A stretch of DNA of 64,000 bases. Source: Dioszegia crocea. Its lineage: Eukaryota > Basidiomycota > Tremellomycetes > Tremellales > Bulleribasidiaceae. This document shows positions 10,989-23,435 of this stretch, piece by piece. The notes beneath the pieces are model-generated. The model worked only from the letters and a program-made list of their open reading frames with translations. It made no database searches and had not been told where the DNA came from. The stretch lies in contig BCKK01000001.1 in assembly GCA_001600615.1 (NCBI GenBank), positions 3,043,826 through 3,107,825 on the forward strand. Reading direction: 5' to 3'. How positions within the stretch are numbered: the first letter of the stretch is position 1; each line of letters begins with the position of its first letter. A program made the translations under genes and the position numbers.

Positions 10989-11338
10989 TATTTTTGAGCG
11001 GGATCAGTTGAGGGATGGGTACGAAGGGCGGGTTCTTCTGCGTACGAGGTTGCTAGTGTTATGTAGGGATGTCAGGTAGAATGTGAAGGCATAGATAAAG
11101 TTGAAAGTCATGACAGAGTTGGCTGCAAGGGGAGTTTTACGTAACAGCCGCGCACTGCTTTGTTCGGACACGTCTCGCCTGCACTTGTCTTGTCACGCAA
11201 GATTCATCTTTAGCAGCTAATCATCTACAGCCTGTAGCCTCCCTACGCCTCACTAGTACCAGCTACCAGCAATAGATCGCTGGACGAGACCTGCCCACTC
11301 GCTCGTTTGCAGCTAGGGCACCCATGAACTGAGGCTCC
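10989..11338. promoter_or_regulatory. Divergent promoter region, PPIH / PMT2
   Basis: 350 bp between two divergent start codons, so it should hold both promoters. No TATA consensus or repeat was obvious. Confidence 0.4.
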
Positions 11339-14278
11339 ATGCAAAGGCACCCCCCTACCGCAGTTCCAGCACCCTCCTCGGCCCTTCAATCCCAGGCCGT
11401 TCCCCTCTTACTATCCCGCCGACAAGGTACCGCGCGTCCGAGCGCTATCGATCAGCCCGCTGAGGACGAAGACGATATCCACGATCCGCGACCGTGGGAG
11501 TCCTTTAAGCACCCCAGAACATACGGCTCTTTGCATTCTGCGCATCCCAGCTTAAGTCTGAGCTCGGATAGGGACGGAGCAAGTGGTCTACCGATGTTCC
11601 ATTCGGACGAGAATGAGTCAAGGCGCCGTCTGCAGCCTGCTCAGCCGGGGCAACAGGTGTACGGAGAGAAGGAGGGATTGGGAGGAGGGAGTGAGAAGCA
11701 GGGCTTGATGGATGAAGATGTCTCAGGCAAATGGGGGAAGCCACACGGTGCTGGACCTGGAGTAGGGGGAAGAAGAGGGCTGCCGCCGAGGCAGAGATTA
11801 CTGGGATGGGTAAGTGCTGTGCTTCGAAAACAGCGTTCTAGCTGACATCTGTAGCAAGCAATATATTCCGAATACGAAGAGTGGATCTGGGCAGGTGTAT
11901 ACACGCTGCTGTCAATGATAACGCGCTACTGGAGGATCGGAGCGGCAAACTATGTCGTCTGGGACGAGGTGAGCTTTTACAGATATCAATTTGGCACCAG
12001 ACGGAGCTGATTGTCCAGGCACATTTTGGCAAATTCGGCTCGCATTACATCAACCGCGATTTCTACTTTGATGTCCACCCACCGCTCGGCAAGATGCTCG
12101 TGGGTCTCGCAGGACTACTATCAGGCTACAATGGTGGATTCGAGTTCAAGTCAGGCGTGGAATACCCCTCGGATCTGCCACACACCTCTATGCGGGTCAT
12201 GCTCGCTACGTTCGGCGTGGCTCTGGTACCGATCGCTTGGTTCACAGCTGGAGAGATGGGTTGGAGTAGATTCACACGTCACTGGGTGACTATCTGCGTG
12301 CTGTGTGGTATGTCCCGAGTCGGAGACGAATGAACACCAGCTGAAGCCGCAGATATTGGCTGGCTCTGTATTTCCCGGTTCATCCTTCTCGATTCCATGC
12401 TGCTCTTCTTTACATTCACCACCACCCTCGGTCTCGTCAAATTCCACAACCAGCGACACCAGGCGTTTGGTGACGACTGGTGGATGTGGCTAATCTTCAC
12501 TGGGTGGAGCATTGGCTGTGTCTGCTCAGTCAAGTGGGTAGGCATGTTCGCCATGGCCATGGTTGGGGTGTACACAGTGGAAGATCTATGGGAGAAGTTT
12601 GGCGATCTAAAAATGCCTCTTGTAAGTTTCGCCTCAAATATATCGCTCACTTTATAGCGAGTCTACATCAAACACTGGATGGCCCGGATTTCCGCCCTGA
12701 TCATCCTACCATTCATGGTCTACGCCGCGTGCTTCAAAATCCATTTCCTCATCCTCAACCGATCCGGACCTGGAGATGCGCAAATGTCTTCCCTCTTCCA
12801 GGCTCACTTGCGCGGTATCGATTTTGCCGAATCCCCACTGGAAGTCGCCTATGGCTCGAAGTTGACATTGAAGAACTACGGATACGGAGGTGGTCTTCTG
12901 CATTCACACGTTCAGACTATGCCCGTCGGAAGTCAGCAACAGCAGATTACATGCTATCACTACAAGGACGACAACAACCACTGGCGTATCACTCCACCAT
13001 GGGGAGCGGATCCTATTGATCCAGACGGACCTATTCGATTCTTGTTGCATGGCGATGTGATTCGTCTGGTACATACCTCGACTGGACGGAACTTGCACTC
13101 GCACGTTATCGCTGCGCCAGTGACGAAGGAGCATTGGGAGGTATCGGGATACGGAAACGATACGATTGGAGATGAGGGTGATCATTGGGTCGTCGAGGTG
13201 GTGGACGATACCCACAGGTCAAGGAACGACGCGAAGGATGGACGGGTACATTCCCTTACAACCCGGATGCGATTCAAGCATCAATTGCTGAATTGTTACC
13301 TGAGGGCGGCGAACTCTGTTCTGCCCCAATGGGGTTTCAAGCAGGTCGAGGTGACGTGCGACAAGGAGAACAACCCAAGCGATGTGCACACGTACTGGAA
13401 TGTTGAGTCTCACTGGAACGAGCGATGTGAGTCTACCTACCGTGGGCCCAGCTGATGATCCAGTACCGGCCGGATCGGCAAAATTATACAAATCCCCATT
13501 CTGGCGCGACTTTGTACACCTAAATGTGGCCATGTGGACGTCAAACAACGCACTTGTGCCAGATCCGGACAAGGACGATATCCTGGCATCTCTCCCTACC
13601 GACTGGCCATTCCTCACTCTCGGTTTAAGAATGTGTGGATGGGGTGATTCGCAGATCAAATTCTACCTTCTCGGCACGCCCATCATCTGGTGGTTCTCGT
13701 CTATATCCCTTGTGTTGGGTCTGGGATTGGCAGGATGGTATATCCTCAGAATGCAGAGAGGGTACAGGGACTGGAAAGTTGGAGAGTGGGAGGATTGGAC
13801 GCATGTCGGAAAGGTGGCATTTGCAGGTTGGGCGTTCCATTATCGTAAGTTGCCTTGATCTTGCGTTGAGCGGAGCATCAAAACTGACGCCGAAAGTGCC
13901 ATTCTTGATTATGGGTCGAGTCACCTATTTACACCACTATGTGAGTCTCCCATTTACGCCAGCTTGCGATTGCCATACTTCCTCGACGTGCAGCGCTGAC
14001 GCCCAGCTACCCACACTATGGTTCGCAGTCCTCATCGCTGGGCACGTCCTCGATCACTTCTTCTTCGGAAACCCTCGTGACAACCGACCCCAGTCCAGAC
14101 GGCTGGCCTGGTTCGTTCTGTGGACGCTGGCGGTCGTTGTCAACTTCTGGTGGTTCAAGGACCTGGCGCTAGGTATCCACGGGAATGTGAATGATCACAA
14201 GGGATGGAAATGGCGCTCGAGCTGGAATGTGAGTTCTTGATAATGACATCGGCGCTGACGGGACAGCTTTACAACTAG
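11339..14278 (+). CDS. PMT2: Dolichyl-phosphate-mannose:protein O-mannosyltransferase, PMT2 family
   Basis: ER multi-pass enzyme that moves mannose from dolichol phosphate to Ser/Thr of secretory proteins; Pmt2 works as a heterodimer with Pmt1. Exons are 11339-11809, 11855-11968, 12019-12307, 12353-12621, 12658-13426, 13464-13844, 13897-13940, 14007-14228 and 14267-14278, giving 856 aa. A ~155-residue polar cytosolic N-terminus precedes TM1. The catalytic luminal loop follows (VVWDEAHFGKFG, HPPLGKMLVG). MIR repeats occupy the centre (YGSKLTLKN, LLHSHVQTMPVGSQQQQ, ITCYHYKDDNNHW, LLHGDVIRLVHTSTGRNLHSH). C-terminal membrane helices include LPFLIMGRVTYLHHYLPTLWF. PMT2 rather than PMT4 is supported by NVAMWTSNNALVPDPDKDD and GLRMCGWG. 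The last intron, before LYN-stop, is likely but reading through would stop at 14240. Confidence 0.93.
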
Positions 14279-14386
14279 TCTTGACGAAACTGCGGCCTGA
14301 TCTTGCGGATCAGACCAGGCCTTGCCATCAAAAGCTCTCCTCGAGGCATACGAATAGAAATGACTTGATGTATGCCGCTGCATTCT

Positions 14387-15130
<744 letters not shown>

Positions 15131-15321
15131 ACTGGGTATGGGGGCGGGGAAAGGTGTAAGCTAGCGAAGAAGTGCGCGAAGAGTGGACGCGCCTGGAATC
15201 TTAGGTGAGGGGACGAAATAGATTCATACTGGGCCGTACGTCACCAGCTACTGTATACTGCGGGGAACCCATATCTCCCTTGACATCTATATCTTGTTCC
15301 TAGGAAAGCGTATCAACCACC

Positions 15322-16239
15322 ATGCCTGTAAGTACGCGCTTGAAACGATTGGACCCTCCGATCTGAGAGCTTTCCCCCCATGCGAATCGCCCATATTGAC
15401 CCAGTGACAGGCCTATCATTCCTCGTTTAATGACGACCCTTCAGTCCGCCAAGTCGGCAACACCGCTATCTTGCCCATATCTACCAAAGTTCGCGGGCCG
15501 GCGCCTATAGCTTGTAAGATCCTTGAACGCTTCAGTAACGGATGTGGTTTGGACTGAGCTGATTGTTCAGCCGACCCATCTCAGCCGGACATCATTGAGG
15601 AGGCCCTGGACCTGTAGGTTTACTCTTCCCATGACCGGCGGATGGGGCGAATCATGGCGGGGCGGGCGATAGTGGCTAATGGTCCCTGACTGATTGCTGA
15701 TTGCGCAGGTTCCGAGCCAATTGCCTGTTCAGGAACTTTGAAATCAAAGGTGAGCGGACACCTCATCGTCCCCAAAGATCCGTGCTGATGGACCAGGACC
15801 GGCGGACCGTCTTCTCATCTACCTAATCCTCTTCATCTCGGAATGCCTAACAAAGCTTGCGCCTACTGCCGGACGACCATCGCCAGGTTATCAAGAAGCG
15901 ACTAAGGTCCTACAGACGCTCGCTGTAGACTCGTTTGCTTTGCCCGGAGATGCTGGGTTCCCGTTAAATAGCTTGTACCATGCCCCAGGCAGTCGACCTG
16001 ATGCCGGTAGGTCTTACTTTTGCATCCAGACCGTGGAAATAGCTCGGCAAATCGCTGACTTTGCAGACGCTCTGCGATCATATCTTACTCAAACCCGAAC
16101 CGAACTCGCTCTCCGCTTAGCGGACCGTCTGTACCCACACGAGCAAACTCTTGGGCCTGATGGACAGCCGACAGGCCAGAGCGGAGCACGGGCCGCTAAG
16201 CCTAGTAAATGGTGGATGAGCTTCCAGAAGCGGAGGTGA
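15322..16239 (+). CDS. ARC18: Arp2/3 complex subunit 3 (ARPC3 / p21-Arc)
   Basis: Subunit of the Arp2/3 complex that nucleates branched actin at endocytic patches. Exons are 15322-15327, 15411-15513, 15571-15613, 15709-15749, 15797-16006 and 16067-16239, giving 191 aa. The first exon encodes only Met-Pro. Family wording: [98 protein letters not shown] and PSKWWMSFQKRR. All five splice phases agree. The last intron (16007-16066) is 60 nt, in frame and free of stops, so retention would insert 20 residues. Divergent from DFR1 over 191 bp. Confidence 0.94.
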
Positions 16240-16705
16240 GCAAACGACGCCCTTTCGGCTTCGCTGCACGGTCGTAAGATGGACAATCGCTGATCCTGGT
16301 CAGATTTATGGGCCGAAGTTTGGGAAATGCATAGGTCTCACTGCTTGAGCAGAAGGAGTGGAATGTGACGGGCGATACTAGGGCTTCGACACGCCGACGG
16401 GGAGGGGGACAGCAGGCTTCACGGCGTGTCGGCCGAGGTAGGAGACTTGAGACGTAAGCGTGGCGATAAGCAGTATGAAAGGAATCATTGTGCCCTTTGG
16501 AATGGCACACGCAAGAGCTTGGAGCCTGGTCGAGTGTGCGAAACCTGCCGAGAGTAGGTCCGGCTGATGAAAGGATGATAGCTCGGGCAGGGAGTATAAG
16601 ATAAGGAAACGACCCTCTCTTTACTCACGTCGACTATATCCCTCCAATTTTCGATCTACCTACTCTTACTCAGAACCTACAGTATCGCGCGCCTCCACCC
16701 CAAGC
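16240..16705. other. Intergenic with 10-bp inverted repeat and TATA-like element
   Basis: ARC18 3' flank and promoter of the next gene. Holds an inverted repeat, GACACGCCG at 16388-16396 and CGGCGTGTC at 16422-16430, with one more C-G pair outside. A GTATAAGATAAGG element near 16592-16604 lies about 110 bp before the next ATG and is a TATA candidate. Confidence 0.45.
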
Positions 16706-17464
16706 ATGTCAGTTCACGCTCATCCCGCGGATTCGCCGACCTCGTCCCGCTCCTCCAAGAAGTCGTGCCGTTTCCCGGATGGCACCCCTGTACTCACCAT
16801 CACCCCTATCTCACAACACCATCTGCCCACTCCTCCACTCACTCCGCTGACCCCATGCCTCAAGACAACTGCCCACAGGACCAGCTTTTTCCCGGCCAAT
16901 TGTGTCGATCTCCCCGCTGTCTCGACCCCAAATCTGGTCGCTTCCTCTCCCGTTTCGCCACTGCTTGGCAATGTCCTCATCCGGGCGCTGCCTTTGCAGA
17001 CCTCCTCTCCTGCCAGTTCGCTGGCTTCGATTCCTATTCCAACACCTACTCCCTACGATACCGACCACTACCTCCACGCTCCGCTTTGTGCCCACCTCAC
17101 CCTCCTCCACCCTACGACGCCCCGAGAAGTCATTCACTTCTGCGCTACGAGGTTGCTGTCGACCGATCGTCCCCTCGGCTATGGCGAAACACATTCCGCG
17201 ACTGAAGATGGAGATCTGGCCCCGAAGTGCTGGGACAAGCAAGGTGGAGAGGAAGGTGAACTGGAGGAGGAGCAATGGACCCCTCTGTGGGCTGGCGTGG
17301 GTGATCTCGCGACTGCAGGTCTGGGTCTCGAAGCTGCCAAGGGCTGCACACAGGTCGGTCCTGGATGGCAGGCGGACGAGAGGCTGCAGTGGATGTACGG
17401 CGTGGCAAGGAGGAGTTGGTCATTGTTGGAGATGCGGGCGCCGACCCAGGGGAGCAGACTTTAG
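16706..17464 (+). CDS. Hypothetical 252-aa protein, Ser/Thr/Pro-rich N-terminus
   Basis: Not recognised. A single-exon frame of 252 aa starts at an ATG preceded by a TATA-like element and a pyrimidine-rich leader ending CCAAGC. The first ~120 residues are Ser/Thr/Pro-rich with repeated TP and SP sites (LPTPPLTPLTP, SSPASSLASIPIPTPTP), as in disordered phosphorylated regions. The second half is acidic and tryptophan-containing (WDKQGGEEGELEEEQWTPLW). It ends with a helical-looking segment (ADERLQWMYGVARRSWSLLEMRA). No membrane segment or known domain is seen. Composition suggests a regulatory or scaffold protein, which is a guess. A spurious frame cannot be excluded. Confidence 0.5.
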   Translation: MSVHAHPADSPTSSRSSKKSCRFPDGTPVLTITPISQHHLPTPPLTPLTPCLKTTAHRTSFFPANCVDLPAVSTPNLVASSPVSPLLGNVLIRALPLQTSSPASSLASIPIPTPTPYDTDHYLHAPLCAHLTLLHPTTPREVIHFCATRLLSTDRPLGYGETHSATEDGDLAPKCWDKQGGEEGELEEEQWTPLWAGVGDLATAGLGLEAAKGCTQVGPGWQADERLQWMYGVARRSWSLLEMRAPTQGSRL

Positions 17465-18296
17465 CGGACCGTCCTGAGTGGGGCGGTAGCCTGGCTAGAG
17501 ACTGCGCTTGGGGCATTGGACGACAGTGCTCGGCTAGGATGATCCCAGGAGGTAAAGCCTTCGCATAGTGAGAGAGCATCTATTCACCAGGCCTCGTAGA
17601 TGTCCTGTATCAGTAGCATATGTACACCAAGTTCGTCGTGCACCATCTATGGTTCTGTAGGCCTGCATCCATGCTGAGCTTTTGACCGGATCATGTCTTT
17701 GCCATGGCGGCGCTCGCAGCGTTCTTGATGCCTAGGACCCGCCACGCCTGAGCAAGATTGGGCTCACCAAGCACCAAGGATGGGTGGCGAATCCTTGTCA
17801 TCGTACCTTTCCGTGTCTCGTTTATCTTCGACGGCAGATTTCTCCAAAGCCTACTCATCATTAGCCAGCGATCTATACCTTGATCGAAAGCATTAGGTCT
17901 CAGCTATCTACAGGTGCTCTTCACGATCATACAGACCTAGAACCTGAGGCGTAATGTTCATTCGCGACAAACCCTTGTCGACCCTTTGCCCGCCGGTCCG
18001 AAACCGATGTCGATTCCTCGCGTTTTTCAAAATTGGCCGTCTCCTTTTCCCGTCGGTCTTCCCCGCTACTCGACTGGCCCGTCGGATGGGCCAAGCGTGC
18101 CACAGAGCGATAACGCCGCTTACTCGGGGTTATGGATAGTCCAGTCAACCGTGCACGGCCCCCCTTCGAGGACCTTCCCCGCCGCCCCGCCACCGAAGGG
18201 ATAACAAACAAGCGTCATCCCCACATCCCTCTCACTCTTGTACTTCATACAACAAACAACTCCGACTTCAACCTATACACATACAACTAAGTCACA
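17465..18296. promoter_or_regulatory. Intergenic, presumed histone H3 promoter
   Basis: 832 bp upstream of histone H3. It ends in a C/A-rich leader without ATG. I could not find a divergent histone H4 gene here, although H3/H4 pairs are common in fungi. No other gene recognised. Confidence 0.4.
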
Positions 18297-19481
18297 ATGG
18301 GTAGGTTTCTCTTTGCATCTGATCAGTGTGTACAGGTTGCTGATGCATACAGCGCGAACCAAGGTTAGTTGAGCTTTCATTCTGGCCATGGGTTGAGAGG
18401 GGGAAGGAAGAGGAGGATGAGGTGGAGCTTTGCCTTGTTTATGCCTCCACTTCACTGCATCTCCTTCTTCCACCTTCCTCCCCTGTCCTATCCACTCTCA
18501 GTATGGGAGCCAGCTTGGTGCAAGCAAGAGAAGGGGGGAGGCTCTATGCATGAGGAGAAGCATGGAGGAACGATGGGGCGGAGCTTCTTCCTCCTCTCTT
18601 TCCAAGACTTCACCCTTCCCATTTCGTGTCCTCCATCCTCCGCATCCCTCAATATGCTCTCTGCTTCAGCCAATCCTCTAAGGAGTCATCACTGCATTGC
18701 CTCGCTCCGGTTATGACCCAACACACCGAGAGACACCAGCTGACACCCTTTTAGCAAACAGCACGAAAGTCCACCGGTGGTAAGGCACCCCGAAAGCAGC
18801 GTGAGTTTCCTTCCTTCCTACCCTCCTTACTCTTCTTCCTATCCAACCCCTTCCCCTGTAGACCATCGCTGTGCATTCCCATGCACTGGCTAGTAGCATC
18901 AATGTCAACCCATCTTGCTCTGCCTCGATTCTTCGATCTCCATCTGCTGCTTCAACCCGTCATGTGCGCCCGCTAATAGATCAGTCGCCACCAAGGCTGC
19001 CCGCAAGTCCGCCCCCACCACCACTGGTGGTGTCAAGAAGCCCCACAGGTACAGGCCCGGTACCGTTGCTCTCCGTGAGATCAGGCGATACCAGAAGTGA
19101 GCTTTGTGCCACCTCTTTTGGTCACGAGGATATAAGCTGATTGTCAAGATCCACCGAGCTCCTCATCAGGAAGCTCCCTTTCCAGAGGCTGGTCCGAGAA
19201 ATCGCCCAGGACTTCAAGACTGATCGTGAGTTTGGCCGTATCAATGGATCATGTCCAATGCTGACTGCACAGTCCGATTCCAGTCTTCCGCCATTGGTGC
19301 GCTTCAAGAGGCCTCTGAGGCTTACCTCGTCTCTCTCTTCGAGGACAGTAAGTTGCCAGATACGTCCGTGACGAAATCAACTGACTCATTAGCCAACCTT
19401 GCCGCGATCCACGCCAAGCGAGTCACCATCCAGCCCAAGGATCTCCAGCTCGCCCGCCGACTCCGAGGCGAGAGGTCCTAG
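18297..19481 (+). CDS. HHT1: Histone H3
   Basis: Core nucleosome histone. Seven exons: 18297-18300, 18353-18363, 18755-18800, 18985-19096, 19149-19225, 19273-19347 and 19393-19481, giving 137 codons with Met. The tail reads [19 protein letters not shown] then [11 protein letters not shown]. The fold wording follows: [59 protein letters not shown] and the end [11 protein letters not shown]. Between K27 and the next GGVKK the sequence is SAPTTTGG rather than the usual SAPxTGG, one residue more than canonical H3, so the K36 equivalent is at 37. This lies inside one exon, so splicing cannot explain it. Introns 2 and 3 are long (391 and 184 nt). The intron before STELL ends in AAG, not YAG. Confidence 0.94.
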
Positions 19482-19914
19482 AGTGCTTTTGCTCTAGGTC
19501 TCTACCAAAGATGATGGCGCTGCGGGTTGAGTCGAAGGCTTAAACTTCCTCCCCAACTTTTCTGATTTCCGAGATCCCCCTTATTCTTTTTCCCTACCTT
19601 CGTTTTTCGCTGTTCTACCCCCATATGGTGCGAGAAAGACGTATATTACCGCCATTTTAGTGTACCGAAGTTATGAAGATGTATCGTTTATGTATGCTCT
19701 GCGCGACGTCCTTTGCAGCAGTTAAAGCCAGGCCTGAGCAGCCTTGTTGCACTGCAGCCCGATAAAAGATCTCTTGTGGTCGAGATAAATACGCCGGTAC
19801 ATGGTGTGTTGTAACTCTCACTGTCGCCGACCTTCCCTATGAAGAGCTCTTAAGAATCCTGCTTTCATTTACAGCTTCTCTCCCCTTTCCATCCCCTTCT
19901 CCAGCCGCTTCCAT
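19482..19914. other. Intergenic, convergent 3' flanks
   Basis: 3' flanks of histone H3 and of the small helical gene on the opposite strand. Nothing recognised beyond T-rich 3'-UTR-like stretches. Confidence 0.4.
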
Positions 19915-20567
19915 TTACCTCCTCAAGTTGCCCAGAGTGGCCTCCAAGTCCTTCATAACCCTCACTTCCGTCCTCATCCCATACAGCCCCAACTCCATCC
20001 CGCTTGCTCCCTCTCGACCTGCGCTCGTCACCCCTATTCTATCCTTCAGATCTCCTGCATCAATCCCCGCATTCTGATCGCGACCGAATGGTAGGCTAGC
20101 AGCGAACGGTGTCGGAATAGCGCCGACGGCTGGCGGTCTGAGTGCGGAGGTTGACGCGCGCGTTTCTCGTAGGTAGTATACCGTCTGCCGCAGGACGAAT
20201 TGGATCTTCTGTAGATTGTCAGATTGATCTTCTCAAGTGAGGCAGAATGTCGTAGCTTACATCAAGGGTAGACATGTACGTCTCAATTGCTCGGTCGGCC
20301 GATTCGGATGTGCGGTCTGGGGCTCGGGATGTCAGGTGGGAGAGGATAGGCTTGACGGATAGAAGGAGGTCGGGGATGGCCTACTGAGATCAGCTACTGC
20401 ACTGCGCGGAATCTGGTCAAGTAGTTCTATGTGTCGGCCATGTGCTGTGAGGCGAATAGACATACGCGATCTACCGCGCCGAGGGCAGCGAAGAGGGAGT
20501 CGGAATCGAGCGAGGTCAGGTCAAGCGGGTCAGGCCCGTCCTCCGGCGAATTGTGAGACGCGGACAT
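19915..20567 (-). CDS. Small helical protein, possibly Mediator subunit 11
   Basis: Exons are 20567-20466, 20380-20261 and 20208-19915, with introns of 85 and 52 nt and consistent phases, giving 171 aa. An acidic N-terminus (EDGPDPLDLTSLDSDSLF) is followed by two predicted amphipathic helices (ALGAVDRAIPDLLLSVKPILSHL and AIETYMSTLDKIQFVLRQTVYYLRE). A low-complexity middle and a final helix (RTEVRVMKDLEATLGNLRR) complete it. The size and the helix pair with a YxxxLxxIxxxLRxxxxYL pattern resemble Mediator head subunit Med11, a general RNA polymerase II cofactor. The match is weak by eye and other small coiled-coil subunits remain possible. The gene model is better supported than the name. Confidence 0.55.
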
Positions 20568-20893
20568 TGTCTTGTGTATATGTACAGTAGCAGAGAACCT
20601 TTCGATGCGTTGATTGATCGGCGACGAGGCTGTGAGGCAGGTGTAATCGGAAAGATAGTCGAAGCAAGGCTTGCGCAAATTCAGCGTAAGGAAGCGTAAG
20701 GAATGTGTTGTTGATGGAAGCAAATTTCGACGTCCCAATTTGAGTCTCAAAGAGCTGAAAGCGGCAGCGGGGCACTTGAGGAGTACTCCTGTCCTACTTG
20801 AGAGCTGTCCTACATCTCGGTAGCCCACAACTTAACTCAATCCAGAAACTCGTAAATGCACCTCGTAAATACCAGACAGCCTATAGATCGTCC
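20568..20893. other. Intergenic, upstream of 20567 gene
   Basis: Between the start of the small helical gene and the MAD1 stop, both on the minus strand; it must hold the promoter of the former. Nothing else recognised. Confidence 0.4.
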
Positions 20894-23435
20894 CTACTCC
20901 AGCCCCACATACCCCGCCGCTCTACCAATTGTCGTCTTCTCAAAGCACTCAGTGGTGACCTGCGCCAAAAAGCCCGGTACACTCTGTCTCTCCACAATCC
21001 AGAATGTCCGCGCCTCTTCCAGTCCTTTTGCCATCGCGCCCGTCATCTGCATCGTCCCAAAGTGTCCTTCCTGACTTGCAAATTTGAGCGTGAGCCCCAT
21101 CTTGCCTTTGGGCGCGTACATGGATGTCAGGCGAATATCGGCGCCGGATTCGTCGAATTTGATGCGCCACCCTAGAAGCGAGTAGACTGCCTCAAGGAAC
21201 TCCTTGGACTTCATACTGAAGATCTGAAGCGTCAGCCCGGCCTGCAACTTGGATACCATGACCGAAGCTTACCTCCTTCAGTCGCTGTAATCGCTTTGTG
21301 TGCCCCGTCTCCATCTCCCTGTTCTCCCTCTGTAGCCTCTCCCAGCTCTCTCGGGGCACGTATCGATCTCCCTCTTTGATCTCCTTGCTCTCCTCTAGCG
21401 CTTGAATCTCCTCCAGTAACGCCTCATTCTCGCTTCTCAACTGATCTAGCTCCGCCCGCCGGATAGTTTTCTCCTTGGCCGCAGGGTTATTGGCAAGCTC
21501 AATACACCGCTCTTTGGCGGGATCGTACTCGCCCGAAGCGACGCGGCGCATCAAGTCCGTCACTTCTGCATCTAGGGTTGTATTGGCCGTTGTCAGTTCG
21601 GAGATCGTAGCTTGAAGTGCGGTGATGTCTGATCATCAGCAATGCCATGCGTGCGGAGATGAGGACATACCCGCTTGAAGCGTCTGGACTTTCGCCAAGG
21701 CTTCATCTAGCATGGTCTGCTTAACCAAGCCTGCACCCTGCGTGAGCCGATCTTCGAGGTCTCTCGAGTCTCTGGCGACGGCAGCAAGTTCTGCCTTGTA
21801 CAGCTCGATTTGCTTTTCGAGCTGGCCAATTCGCGCACCCTGGTCTCCCGAAGCTCCACCGTCCGATGTGGAACGACTCTATGCTGAGTCAGCTGTCGCC
21901 TTCTTGAAATCATCGGCCAACTCACTGAGCCTGACTCCATTGCCTCTGCCCGCTTTCTCGCAAATTCTTCTCCCTTCTCGGCTGCCACTCTGCCTTCTTT
22001 CGCCCACCTGCACTCCCTCTCCGCTTCCAACAGCTTCTTGGTAAGATCCTGGATGACAGCTCGACTATCGTCACTTTGGCGCGACAAACGAGCGTCTAGG
22101 TTCCGTATCTCGCTCTCCTTTTGCGCTAGGTCCGCGGTAGCCTGGTTGTGCAGGGCGGAGAGGGAAGCAAGGCGAGATTGGAGTGTCTGGGCGTCGGGGA
22201 TGGCGGAAGTTGGGGATGAAGGGAAGGTTTGCGTCAGGGAGCTGAGGGTCAGCTGGATCTCGAGGAGGTGCGGACAGGACCTACTCCATATCCCTTCTTG
22301 ACCTTTCTAGCTGCTCCTGCAACGTCCAGATCTGTTCTCTCAGGTCCCTCTCTACCTCCTTCTGGGCGCGTTCAGTCGATTCCGCTTGCTTCTTATACTG
22401 CCGCAACTCGGTCACCTCAGTTTTCAGACTGTTGGCTTGCTGTTGATGCAGGACGAATTGTTGCGATTGACCTGAAAATCAACCCAAACGGTCTTACTAA
22501 GCCTTATCACAAGACTCACGTCTAAACTCTTTTCTCAACACCTCATCTCCTTCCTTTTCTCCAGCCTCCTCATCTCTGCCTTCTCTCAGTGTCGCCACAA
22601 TTCGTTTCTGCTCCTCTAGGTCGATGGTCAACGACTGAGCCCGCCTCTGCCACGCTTTAAGCGACTCGACTTGTCTGCTTGCCTCCCCCAGCTCGCCCTC
22701 TAACCGTTTCGTTGCACGCAGATGTTCCTGCTTCAGCGCAGCAAGCTGTCCCGTAGTTTGTTGGTTCTGCGATTGTAGTTCTTCCACCCGAGATGAGAGG
22801 GTGTCATTGGCGAGGCGAAATTTGGATAGTTGTGAATTGATGCGAATCTGCCTCTTGAGCTGGAGCCAAGGGAGATTTCAAAGCTAGACTCACTCTCTCT
22901 TCCGCGAAGCTGTTCTCACGCTCCTCTCCTCTCCCTCGCTCATTCGCCTCCCCCTTCAGGATAAGATCCCTCTGGGCACGAAATGCCTCCCCTTGTCCCC
23001 TTTGCTCTGTCAATTCCTCCTCCAGATCTCTGTTCAACCGGTGTGATGTGGACAGATCTCGCTCAAGTGTAGCAATCTTCGCTTGAGCACGAGCCAGGTC
23101 ACGCTTGACTTTCGCCGGATCTACATCATTAGCCCCGACATTGCGGTAGGCATACCTTCGTCAAATCCTGCTTCGGCCGCGCCCCGCTTTCCAAGGGCTG
23201 ACGCTGATCGACCAGTATCCTTTGAAAAGACATTCACTTCGGATCGAGGTATTCTCGATGAGCTGGCAGCTAATGGACGGCTCATTATGCCTGGATGATG
23301 TATGTTTGGTCTTCGAAAGAAAGAGGGCACACCGGATAGACCGAGCGAGTGATGTGTGGATTCGTCAGGCACGGTCGTTACGGCAGCTCTTCCTGAGGGC
23401 GTTTCTAGCCATGCAAGGGGTGCTCCATCTTGCAT
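20894..23435 (-). CDS. MAD1: Spindle assembly checkpoint protein Mad1
   Basis: Long coiled-coil protein that holds Mad2 at unattached kinetochores and nuclear pores. Eight exons: 23435-23156, 23120-22894, 22847-22520, 22471-22285, 22241-21926, 21878-21671, 21628-21273 and 21223-20894, giving 743 aa, typical for fungal Mad1. A basic Ser-rich N-terminus (~90 aa) leads into coiled coil (ARAQAKIATLERDL onwards) that runs for ~530 residues. The C-terminal domain is diagnostic: KRLQRLKEIF with the Bub1-binding RLK motif, KSKEFLEAVYSLLGWRIKF, DIRLTSMYAP, FWIVERQSVPGFLAQVTTECF. All introns are 35-49 nt. The N-terminal end is the least certain: the ATG at 23435 was chosen because no good upstream exon joins; an internal ATG gives MSRPLAASSS. 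Confidence 0.9.
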
